DNA of 5,609 nucleotides, taken from contig DEHO01000060.1 of NCBI GenBank assembly GCA_002351955.1, positions 155,333 to 160,941 of the forward strand, written 5' to 3'. Under the pieces are notes generated by a model. The model was given only the letters and a program-made list of their open reading frames with translations. It ran no database searches and had not been told where the DNA came from. Positions 1 to 5,609 of the stretch are shown piece by piece (the first letter of the stretch is position 1; the number at the start of each line of letters is the position of its first letter). Both the position numbers and the translations under genes were made by a program. The stretch comes from Flavobacteriales bacterium UBA2798 (GTDB lineage Bacteria > Bacteroidota > Bacteroidia > Flavobacteriales_D > UBA2798).

Positions 1-355
1 CTGCAATAGGCCCGGAATGATTTTGACCAACCAGCGTTGCGGAATAAATAACAGGACTTTGAGTTTTTGCACTATCTGCAACGAGTTGAAATCCGGCGCT
101 GAAAACATTCATGAACTTTCTTTTCTTCCAGCGATTCTCACCCCAGTTGAGGTAATCGAAATCGCGGTCGGAAACAAATACCAGTCGTTCGCCTGCAATG
201 AGGGGTGAAAATTCACTAAATGCAGTATTGAGACCGGGTATGGATCGAACGTTGTAAGTGGTTATGATTTTGGTATTGAATACCGCTTCATGTTGTGCCT
301 TTCCGACAAACGGTAGGAACAACAATAGAAAAACGGTATAGCGTAATAACTTCAT
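1..355 (-). CDS. Exported PD40-repeat protein, probably OmpA/PD40 family (5' part only)
   Basis: The gene starts at ATG (355-353) and runs off the left edge; 118 complete codons are visible. Residues 1-20 form a clear signal peptide: MKLLRY, a hydrophobic core rich in Leu and Phe, then GKA before Q21, so the protein is exported. Residues 43-63 (NTAFSEFSPLIAGERLVFVS, then DR) match the first strands of PD40/WD40-like propeller blades in Bacteroidota envelope proteins, which typically read 'FSP...G..LVF.SDR'. N83-V84-F85 and the late NHSGPIA (residues 112-118) resemble the later 'lY.v' and 'H.GP' positions of the same blade type. Such proteins often end in an OmpA-like peptidoglycan-binding domain and are often encoded beside porP/sprF; that C-terminus is outside the window, so OmpA membership is inferred. 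The PD40 region follows the signal peptide directly, with no TPR region as in PorE-type proteins. The start lies 11 bases after the porP/sprF-like stop codon, which suggests co-transcription. Confidence 0.8.
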   Translation of the reverse strand, partial: MKLLRYTVFLLLFLPFVGKAQHEAVFNTKIITTYNVRSIPGLNTAFSEFSPLIAGERLVFVSDRDFDYLNWGENRWKKRKFMNVFSAGFQLVADSAKTQSPVIYSATLVGQNHSGPIA

Positions 356-369
356 GGTGTGGTGTCCTA
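356..369 (-). promoter_or_regulatory. Intergenic junction with possible ribosome binding site for the PD40 gene
   Basis: Read on the minus strand, the TAG stop of the PorP/SprF gene (369-367) is followed by GACACCACACC and then the ATG at 355. AGGA (368-365) overlaps the stop codon and sits 9 bases from the ATG, a workable Shine-Dalgarno spacing. Many Bacteroidota genes are translated without a strong Shine-Dalgarno sequence, so this is only suggestive. The gap is too short for a separate promoter plus terminator. Confidence 0.35.
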
Positions 370-1314
370 CAGGTATCGTGGTGAAATGGATTGCGTTTTT
401 TTGATGTTCAAATCGAAACCGAGCATGATTTCATGTGTTCCGGTTGTGAAACTTTTTAGTTTGTTAAATACGATGTCGTAAGAGTACCCGGCACGTAAAT
501 AATCGGTGATGTTGTATTCTGCAATAATCACTACAGATTTACTGCTTCTGTATCCGGCTCCCAGCCATAATGCTTTGCTAAACAAAAATGAGGTGTTGAT
601 GTCGATGTTTATCGGTGCTCCTTCTGTGTATTTTACAAGTGCGGTGGGTTTAAAAACAGTATTCTCACCAATTTGTATTGCCGCACCGGTAGAAAAAAGA
701 TAATGTCGTTTCATTACCATGTATGCATCTGCTGGAAGATTTGGATAATTGATCTTGTTCTCCAACAAATGATTGACGGATAGTCCTGCAAAAAATGATT
801 TTGTATAGAGGTAAGTTCCGAAATCAAAAGTTGGAACCAATGCGCGGGTTGCTCCATTAGCACTGAAACGATCATTCGGATCAAAGTAATTTAGTTTCGA
901 AACATCTAGTCTGGAATTAAACATTCCACCACGTAATCCAAATGAGAGTTTTGCCTTGCCAAGTTTAAGATGATAGGCGTAGGTAAGCAGCATCCCAGTG
1001 TTACGTGTTGGACCAATTCCATCATTAAAAATGTTTATTCCCAAAGCCATGTTTTCTTTGGGTAACGGACTATGCATGCTGAATGTTTGAGTTGAAGGCG
1101 CACCTTCAATTCCTCTCCATTGTTCTCTTAAGATCAATGTACCGCTCATTGTTTCCCTGCTTCCTGCGTAGGCAGGGTTTATCATAAACGGATTAAACAT
1201 GTATTGGCTGTAAAGCGCATCCTGTTGTGCATTAACCAGTGTTGAACCGGAAAATGCTACCAGGAAAAACAGGGCAGAAAGGCTAAGCGAAAATAAGTGA
1301 AGCGTTCTTTTCAT
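367..1314 (-). CDS. PorP/SprF-family type IX secretion system membrane protein
   Basis: This is a complete 315-residue protein of the PorP/SprF family, outer-membrane beta-barrel-like proteins linked to the T9SS. Residues 1-29 look like a signal peptide (basic start, long hydrophobic stretch, LVNA before Q30). The family hallmarks appear in order: QDALYSQYMFNPFMINPAYA (31-50), followed by G51; QWRGIEGAPSTQTFS (65-79); DGIGP (98-102); repeated amphipathic strands such as FFAGLSVNHL (174-183); LWLGAGYR (249-256); GTHEIMLGFDL (292-302); and the C-terminal SPRYL, close to the SPRYF ending common in the family. The length is typical (about 300-330). The ATG at 1314 is supported by the signal peptide directly after it. 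Upstream neighbour: a type B T9SS cargo, 9 bases away. In F. johnsoniae SprF is needed for SprB secretion, so this copy is likely the dedicated partner of that cargo (inference). Many paralogues exist per genome, so no gene symbol is given. Confidence 0.95.
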   Translation of the reverse strand: MKRTLHLFSLSLSALFFLVAFSGSTLVNAQQDALYSQYMFNPFMINPAYAGSRETMSGTLILREQWRGIEGAPSTQTFSMHSPLPKENMALGINIFNDGIGPTRNTGMLLTYAYHLKLGKAKLSFGLRGGMFNSRLDVSKLNYFDPNDRFSANGATRALVPTFDFGTYLYTKSFFAGLSVNHLLENKINYPNLPADAYMVMKRHYLFSTGAAIQIGENTVFKPTALVKYTEGAPINIDINTSFLFSKALWLGAGYRSSKSVVIIAEYNITDYLRAGYSYDIVFNKLKSFTTGTHEIMLGFDLNIKKTQSISPRYL

Positions 1315-1316
1315 GT

Positions 1317-1321
1317 TCCTT
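1317..1321 (-). promoter_or_regulatory. Possible ribosome binding site for the PorP/SprF gene
   Basis: The 9-base gap between the TAA (1326-1324) and the ATG (1314-1312) reads GAAAGGAAC on the minus strand. It contains AAGGA, which matches a Shine-Dalgarno core but is only 2 bases from the ATG, closer than usual. It is purine-rich and may still help re-initiation after the upstream gene. Confidence 0.4.
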
Positions 1322-1323
1322 TC

Positions 1324-4300
1324 TTAACGTGTAAGTTGAATCCATCCTGAATACTGTCGGTCGGCATCGTGATACCTCACAACATAAAAATAAGTTCCCG
1401 ATGGAAGTTGTTGCCCGCCTTTATTGGTTCCATCCCATACAACTGAAACGTTATCGTAATTCGTGAATTCTCTGATTGCATCACCCCAGCGGTTGAAAAT
1501 GGTAACTGTGTTGTTTGGGAAGAATCCTGCAGCAGGTAGTATCCACAATTCATTTACGCCATCTCCATCCGGACTGAATGCATTGTACACTTCCTGAAAA
1601 ACACAATTCGGGTCGGTTGAGATCTGAACGTCGATAGTTCCGTTTAATGTACAGGAACCAATTAATGCCTGATAGGAGTAAATAGTATTTTGAAATGGAG
1701 AAGCTGTTGGTTGTACAATGGTCGAATCATTTAGCGTTCCTCCAGGTGACCAAACAATACTTGTTAATGTTCCTGTATTCACTACAAGATCTAATGTTGT
1801 AGTTTCACCTGTGCAGATTGAAACAGGTGAAGTAGCAGTGATGGCTGTGTTGTCAATAACAGAAACAGTGAACATGGTTGAAGGTCCAATGCAGTTGGTG
1901 TAGTTCACAGCTGCAAAATAGTCGTTGTAAGTTGCCGGTAGATTGGGCGGGGTAAAGGCAAAACCTACACTAATAGGAATAGTAAGTGCAGAAGTATTGT
2001 ACCAGGTCATTAATCCAAGTACTCCTGTTGGATCTACGTTGAATGTTGGAATCGGGTCGCCAGAGCAAATGGTGTAATCGTATTGAAGCGATACAGGTGC
2101 TACAGGATCCGGAAGAATAAGTGCAACAATTGTATCGCGCTGGTTACAGGTTGCAGTTGTATAGAAAATATTAAAAATGCCGAAGCTTGTTGCTGAAAAA
2201 TCAGCTACTCCCGTTGCAGCGTTAATGTTAATTCCTCCGGTAGCAGTAAATGTTCCTCCAGGAGTTGTAATAGTGGGTGTAAGTGTAGATCCACCAATAC
2301 AGATGTACAAGGTATCACTGGTTGCAAAAGGATATACAACATTTGGATCCGGAATTGGTAATATGTTTACAACAACAGTATCGTTGCTGGTACAGGTTCC
2401 ATTAGTGATTGTTAAAACATAGGTGGTTCCTGCTGGGGGAGAGGTAGTGAATACTGCTGTGCTTCCCAATAAAGTAGCATTTCCACTTGCATACCAAGAA
2501 TACGTAAGGGCATTTGTGCTCCCGGATCCGTCAAGTATTGCCGGCGCGCCCAAACAGACGCTAAGGTCAGGACCGGCATTTGCCTGCAACACAGTTTGCG
2601 TTCCAACTGTTATTGGAACTATTGCGGTGAGACATCCGTTTGCGTCTTGCATCTGTGTATTGTAAACCCCGGTACAAAGACCGGAAAATGTTGTTGTGGC
2701 ATTAAAAGTTGTACCGTTATCGATGCTGTAATTTAGCGCACCTGTTCCACCTGTAGCAGTAAGTGTAATTGATCCGTCGCACAAAGAAGGGCAGGTAACA
2801 TCAACAGCAGCTGATGCAACAACTGTTATTACAGGAGGATTAACCAATGTAACTGAGGGAACCGGCGTGTTACAGTTGTTCTGATCTGTTACAACAAGAT
2901 TTACATAAGATCCGGCGCATAATGCGTTAAATACAGATGGTGCCTGAAAAGTTGTTCCTCCGTCGTTGGAGTATTGTATTATTCCGGTTCCACCGGTTGC
3001 AGTAACTGTAATAGTACCATCGCATGATCCATTACATAATGGATTACTTCCTGATGCTGTTGCTGTAATGGGAAGTGGTTCGGTAATCGTGAAAACAGTG
3101 GTTGTATCCGGACATCCGCTTGCGTCCATTGCAACACCATAATAGCTTCCTGGTGCAAGTGATCCAATGGTGCTTAAAAACTGTCCTGCAATTTGTGTAT
3201 TTGTGCTTGTGAACCAAGAATAGGTAAACGGAGCAATTCCACCAACCGGGGTGGCAGATGCGCCTCCATTTGCTGATCCTGCGCAGGTGACATTCGTGCT
3301 GGTGTGGTTTACTGCAGTAATTCCGGCAACAACAGAAGTATTTTGACTGAATTCAGAAGTTTCAAAATATCCGCCTGCGGCAACAAATTTACTTACGGTT
3401 GCGGTTACAATTGTTCCGGTAGTTAATAGTGTTGCGTGGAAATAGGAAAAGAAAGTATAACCGGTTGTTGTAACAGTTATGTTTGATGATCCCAGCCATA
3501 AATTCCCTTCTCCATGTCCGGAAGGATCCTGACCGGCACCGGGTACTTGATAAAAATCGATTCGGTAAGTGTTTCCTGCTATTCCATAAAACTCGCCGGC
3601 AATCGTTGTCCCTGTTCCACATTGCGTGGAAAGGAAATTGTCGGCGAAATTGATCAATGTATTAGCACCTGCATCGGCATCGTTCAAATCATTTGGTGTA
3701 ACACCAACTGCTCCAAGATCGATTCCCAATCCGGAATTATTCAGAATGATGTTTTTACTAATTCCATTTTCTGTGCCTGAAATTACCGCAACACCCGCAC
3801 CGTTATTGAAGGCAATTGTATTGTCAGCTGTTAATCCATTTCCAACCCTGTTTCTGTGTCCTGCAATCGAAATACCATGACCGCCATTGCCTTGATTGAT
3901 GCTGTTAGTAAGATCAGTTCCAATTAAATTGTTGAACAGATTTACGCTGTCAGATACAATATCAATTCCTTTTCCAAGGTTAAAACAAACAAAATTGCCT
4001 CCGACCTGAGTGTTTGCTCCGTTGTTTATTTCTATCCCGTGAACGGTATTGCTTCGCATGAGCGTGCGTGAACTGTCAAGTCCAATGGTGTTATTTAGCA
4101 ATGAATTGTTTCGGGAGGAGGAAATGCCAATTCCTGAGTTTCCATTTGAACTGATATAGTTTCCACCCAATGCTGTTCCAATTGCATTACCATTGGATCC
4201 TGTTTCAATAAAAATTCCGTACCCTGCATTTCCAATCGCATTATTAAGCTCACTAATTCCTATAAAATTATTTGTCAGCGTATTTCCGCCGGCACCGGAA

Positions 4301-5609
4301 GAGATCCTTACTCCGTTTCCGCTGTTTCCGGAAATATAGTTTCTGCCATTGCTTGCGCCGATCGTATTCCCAGTGGAAGTGCCGCTGATGAGTATACCAG
4401 TTGTATTGGCAATTGAAACCGCGGCAATAGGTGAGTACCCAATATTGTTTTTGAAAATGGAATTTGATGTACCTCCGTTAATGAAGATACCAGCTCCTCC
4501 CTGGCCACAGATGATGTTATTCCGTCCTAAAGTTGTACCGCCAATCGTATTATTGGATGCGGAAATGGTGACGCCATTTGCTGCAGCAGAACTTAATGAA
4601 TTTTGTCCGTTATAAGTTAGGCCAAATTTGTTTCCTGAAACAGTATTTGCGTTTGCGGATGCATTGATAAAAACCTGATGAGCGGTATTTCCTGAAAGAA
4701 TGTTTCCCTGGAAAAAATGGGACACACCTCCAATAAGGTTTCCTGTTGCTGCTACACCCGAAATTTCAATACCAACTGCCTGTGTTCCGAAAATTGTTGT
4801 TCCGATTTGATCGGTTCCAACAAGATTATTTTTAATTGTATTTGAAGGAGAGTTGTTAATGTAAATGCCACGTGCTGTATTATTGGAGATCATATTGATA
4901 CTGTACAAAGACGTATCACCGATCGTATTACTACCTGCGGCTCCTTGAATTTCTATTCCATGGGTCCCATTGCTATGTACCATGTTCCCATGAATTTTAC
5001 AACCGGACGCTCCGCCAATTACAATTCCGTTGTTTACAAATCCATGTATATTAAGTCCGCTGATAAAACTATTGATTGCAGTATTCCCTAAGATTATTCC
5101 GTTGGTAGTTGCTCCTGAGCCATCCAAAATAATTATTGGTGTTAAACTGGTAAGAGAGTTAAGGACATTTCCAGGACCACCGATTTGGCTTCCGGATTGA
5201 ATATAACCATCAATAATTACCGGGTTGTTTATAGTGAGCGTCGCACCAAGTAAAATAGGTGTTGGAGCCGGAATGATGAAGTCGATGTAGTAGGGTGCCG
5301 GTGTAGCATTAGCATTTACCTGCGAAACCGCGTTTGCAAACGATCCTGCCCCGGTTGCATTCGAATTCACAACAGTGTATTGCGAAAACTCAACAGCTCC
5401 GGCATCCGGATTCATTGTGGCATTTCCCTGCATAATGCGTGGTGCCCTTCTGCAATCTTTTACTGGGAGTGTTCCTGCTGTTCCATTATCTGTTGCCGGT
5501 GAGGAGTTGCTGTTGATGCGGTGAAAACGCATTCCGTATCCATCTGTAACCAGCAGACCAAGATTTAACAATGCTGGTAAAACCGAAAAGGCATCATTGG
5601 TGGATGTAG
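1324..5609 (-). CDS. Giant T9SS type B secreted surface protein with beta-helix, SprB repeats and CHU_C domain (3' part)
   Basis: The frame is open from the right edge to TAA (1326-1324), giving 1427 visible residues; the true start lies outside the window. A TTG at 5571 is not a credible start because the frame continues upstream (STNDAFSVLPA) and no signal peptide follows it. Visible order: 1-74, tail of an upstream module ending NPDAGAVEF; 77-170, head of a beta-helix module (YTVVNSNATGAGSF, IIDGYIQSGSQ, IIILDGSGA); about 170-640, right-handed beta-helix with repeated NTIG/NNxIG turns, closing at GLGIDLG and GVTPNDLND; about 657-762, beta-sandwich-like spacer (YRIDFYQVPG, DPSGHGEGNLWLG); 763-1002, three SprB-type repeats; 1003-1332, about four Ig/PKD-like domains (AGPDLSVCLGAP, YSWYASGN, WSPGGTLND); 1337-1427, CHU_C/type B sorting domain. 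No catalytic motif is seen, so an adhesive or structural surface role is inferred. The last domain implies T9SS export, and the PorP/SprF gene 9 bases downstream fits as its partner. The family is well recognised; the ligand is unknown. Confidence 0.93.
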   Translation of the reverse strand, partial: TSTNDAFSVLPALLNLGLLVTDGYGMRFHRINSNSSPATDNGTAGTLPVKDCRRAPRIMQGNATMNPDAGAVEFSQYTVVNSNATGAGSFANAVSQVNANATPAPYYIDFIIPAPTPILLGATLTINNPVIIDGYIQSGSQIGGPGNVLNSLTSLTPIIILDGSGATTNGIILGNTAINSFISGLNIHGFVNNGIVIGGASGCKIHGNMVHSNGTHGIEIQGAAGSNTIGDTSLYSINMISNNTARGIYINNSPSNTIKNNLVGTDQIGTTIFGTQAVGIEISGVAATGNLIGGVSHFFQGNILSGNTAHQVFINASANANTVSGNKFGLTYNGQNSLSSAAANGVTISASNNTIGGTTLGRNNIICGQGGAGIFINGGTSNSIFKNNIGYSPIAAVSIANTTGILISGTSTGNTIGASNGRNYISGNSGNGVRISSGAGGNTLTNNFIGISELNNAIGNAGYGIFIETGSNGNAIGTALGGNYISSNGNSGIGISSSRNNSLLNNTIGLDSSRTLMRSNTVHGIEINNGANTQVGGNFVCFNLGKGIDIVSDSVNLFNNLIGTDLTNSINQGNGGHGISIAGHRNRVGNGLTADNTIAFNNGAGVAVISGTENGISKNIILNNSGLGIDLGAVGVTPNDLNDADAGANTLINFADNFLSTQCGTGTTIAGEFYGIAGNTYRIDFYQVPGAGQDPSGHGEGNLWLGSSNITVTTTGYTFFSYFHATLLTTGTIVTATVSKFVAAGGYFETSEFSQNTSVVAGITAVNHTSTNVTCAGSANGGASATPVGGIAPFTYSWFTSTNTQIAGQFLSTIGSLAPGSYYGVAMDASGCPDTTTVFTITEPLPITATASGSNPLCNGSCDGTITVTATGGTGIIQYSNDGGTTFQAPSVFNALCAGSYVNLVVTDQNNCNTPVPSVTLVNPPVITVVASAAVDVTCPSLCDGSITLTATGGTGALNYSIDNGTTFNATTTFSGLCTGVYNTQMQDANGCLTAIVPITVGTQTVLQANAGPDLSVCLGAPAILDGSGSTNALTYSWYASGNATLLGSTAVFTTSPPAGTTYVLTITNGTCTSNDTVVVNILPIPDPNVVYPFATSDTLYICIGGSTLTPTITTPGGTFTATGGININAATGVADFSATSFGIFNIFYTTATCNQRDTIVALILPDPVAPVSLQYDYTICSGDPIPTFNVDPTGVLGLMTWYNTSALTIPISVGFAFTPPNLPATYNDYFAAVNYTNCIGPSTMFTVSVIDNTAITATSPVSICTGETTTLDLVVNTGTLTSIVWSPGGTLNDSTIVQPTASPFQNTIYSYQALIGSCTLNGTIDVQISTDPNCVFQEVYNAFSPDGDGVNELWILPAAGFFPNNTVTIFNRWGDAIREFTNYDNVSVVWDGTNKGGQQLPSGTYFYVVRYHDADRQYSGWIQLTR
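1327..1599 (-). other. CHU_C / T9SS type B C-terminal sorting domain
   Basis: These are the last 91 residues of the giant protein. The motif run is the standard one for gliding-motility-associated C-terminal domains: NAFSPDGDGVNELW, then TVTIFNRWGDAIREF, then VVWDGTNKGGQQLPSGTYFY, and a final SGWIQLTR. The DGDGVN loop and the WDG...G..LPSGTY block are the diagnostic parts. Known type B sorting domains (e.g. SprB) direct export through the T9SS and depend on PorP/SprF-like proteins. The domain is intact and ends exactly at the stop codon. Confidence 0.95.
1612..2601 (-). other. Four tandem Ig/PKD-like beta-sandwich domains
   Basis: Residues 1003-1332 of the visible protein split into about four units of 80-90 residues. 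Unit 1 has AGPDLSVCLGAP, YSWYASGN and YVLTITNGTCTSNDTVVV. Unit 2 starts at CIGG and has GGTFTATGG. Unit 3 starts at ICSGDPIPTF and has TWYNTSALTIPIS. Unit 4 has ICTGETTTLDL and WSPGGTLNDSTIVQPTASP. Each unit has a Cys near its start and a second near its end (e.g. 1017/1072 and 1265/1319), consistent with one disulfide per domain. Such units usually act as stalk segments between the functional head and the sorting domain. Boundaries are approximate and were judged by eye. Confidence 0.75.
2602..3321 (-). repeat. Three tandem SprB-type repeats (protein-level)
   Basis: Three units of about 80 residues lie at 3321-3076, 3075-2836 and 2835-2602. Each follows the SprB-repeat pattern: a Cys-containing start (VTCAGSANG, PLCNGSCDG, VTCPSLCDG), then a T/V-rich strand and GG-[IT]-[AG] turn, an aromatic strand (FTYSWF, IQYSND, LNYSID), then a [LA]-x-x-G-x-Y element (SLAPGSY, ALCAGSY, GLCTGVY) and a final D-[AQ]-[SN]-[GN]-C. 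They are repeats of protein family, not recent DNA duplications: the nucleotide sequences have diverged. Units 2 and 3 are more like each other than like unit 1. Confidence 0.85.
3322..3639 (-). other. Beta-sandwich-like module capping the beta-helix
   Basis: Residues about 657-762 follow the last helix coil (GVTPNDLND, then DAGANTLINF). TTIAGEFYG, NTYRIDFYQVPG, DPSGHGEGNLWLGS and TGTIVTATVSKF form alternating strands, and the module ends in ETSEFSQNTSVV. The same succession (ND.D.G.N.L.NF, then IAG, YRI.F, DPSG.GEG, a 'T.S.T..TSEFS' block) is familiar after bacterial beta-helix repeats in large surface proteins. Its function is not established; a C-terminal cap for the helix is my inference. 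Confidence 0.6.
3730..4932 (-). repeat. Seven beta-helix super-repeats of about 60 residues
   Basis: A 'GNxIG' turn recurs with its Gly at visible residues 230, 293, 356, 417, 477, 536 and 589 (SNTIGD, GNLIGG, NNTIGG, GNTIGA, GNAIGT, NTQVGG, RNRVGN), giving spacings of 63, 63, 61, 60, 59 and 53. A second 'NNxIG' turn falls 27-36 residues after each of the first six (NNLVGTD, GNKFGLT, NNIGYS, NNFIGIS, NNTIGLD, NNLIGTD). Between them lie GI-x-I-type strands (RGIYINN, AGIFING, NGVRISS, YGIFIET, SGIGISS, KGIDIVS, HGISIAG). This matches the known right-handed parallel beta-helix repeat of bacterial surface proteins; each unit probably spans two to three coils. DNA-level identity between units is low. 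Confidence 0.85.
5092..5379 (-). other. N-terminal head of the beta-helix module
   Basis: Residues 77-172 open the second module: YTVVNSNATGAGSFANAV, NPVIIDGYIQSGSQ, and PIIILDGSGA. In related bacterial proteins the same block reads roughly 'Vt...DsG.GSLRqAi..AN', 'vtIdG..QpG' and 'p.I.LdGs'. Here the usual LRqAI is replaced by FANAV, otherwise the order is kept. It marks the start of an independent beta-helix unit within the protein. Confidence 0.65.
5386..5609 (-). other. Tail of an upstream module (possibly another beta-helix)
   Basis: Visible residues 1-74 end in CRRAPRIMQGNATMNPDAGA (residues 52-71), followed by VEF. This resembles the closing 'G.pRi....vDiGA.E' strand found at the end of many polymorphic-repeat or choice-of-anchor beta-helix domains. 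The body of that module is beyond the right edge, so its type is inferred from this short ending only. Confidence 0.45.

Noticed and set aside
17..703. Plus-strand small open frames at 17-208 and 506-703
   Set aside because: They overlap, on the opposite strand, the PD40 gene and the PorP/SprF gene, both of which have clear family motifs; no signal or domain is seen in the small products.
3384..3391. A minus-strand TAAATTTG matching the Bacteroidota -7 promoter element
   Set aside because: It lies inside the giant coding region about 2 kb before the next gene start, has no clear paired -33 element that I could identify, and an 8-base match with two free positions is expected by chance.
1718..4615. 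Plus-strand and other-frame open frames of 60-90 codons inside the giant gene
   Set aside because: They lie opposite or out of frame within a gene with strong domain matches along its length. Their products show no recognisable domain, and their openness follows from the repetitive T/G/N-rich coding on the other strand.
3843..4932. CRISPR array or recent tandem DNA duplication in the beta-helix region
   Set aside because: The periodicity is in the protein (about 180 bases per unit, in frame) and the nucleotide sequences of the units differ widely; there are no identical short repeats with unique spacers.
3730..5379. Beta-helix as a polysaccharide lyase or NosD-type enzyme
   Set aside because: Right-handed beta-helices occur in pectate lyases and NosD, but I see no conserved catalytic cluster (such as the Asp/Arg/Lys set of lyases), and the GNxIG super-repeat is typical of structural surface proteins.
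5569..5571. TTG as the start codon of the giant protein
   Set aside because: The frame stays open for 12 more codons to the window edge, the residues after it are not a signal peptide, and the region is the tail of a domain. The gene is 5'-truncated by the window.

Overview
The window comes from a member of the Bacteroidota. The evidence is protein-based: a PorP/SprF-family membrane protein, a C-terminal type B sorting domain of the type IX secretion system (T9SS), SprB-type repeats, and a PD40-type exported protein all lie together. Base composition looks moderate, with no strong AT or GC bias. The order or genus cannot be fixed from this sequence; an environmental Flavobacteriales, Chitinophagales or Saprospirales-like lineage is a guess.

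All genes lie on the minus strand, so they read from the right edge to the left. (1) Positions 5609 to 1324 hold the 3' part (1427 codons visible) of a giant secreted, probably adhesin-like protein. From N- to C-terminus the visible part contains the tail of an earlier module, a right-handed beta-helix module with about seven 60-residue super-repeats, a beta-sandwich-like spacer, three SprB-type repeats, about four Ig/PKD-like domains, and a CHU_C / T9SS type B sorting domain that ends at the stop codon. (2) Nine bases downstream, 1314 to 367 is a complete PorP/SprF-family outer-membrane protein. (3) Eleven bases further, 355 to 1 is the 5' part of an exported protein with a PD40-like (WD40-type propeller) start, probably an OmpA/PD40 family protein, cut by the left edge.

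The short gaps and shared strand suggest one transcript. A type B T9SS cargo next to a PorP/SprF-like protein is a known arrangement: SprF of Flavobacterium johnsoniae is needed for secretion of the adhesin SprB. The simplest reading is therefore a surface adhesin, its dedicated PorP/SprF-like secretion or attachment partner, and an envelope-associated PD40 protein. No RNA gene, mobile element, CRISPR array, promoter or terminator is visible, and no stretch of 300 bases lacks a gene. I do not see an undescribed system here. The points most worth a second look are the cargo/partner pairing, the regular beta-helix super-repeat, the uneven cysteine content of the SprB repeats, and the unseen upstream part of the giant protein.
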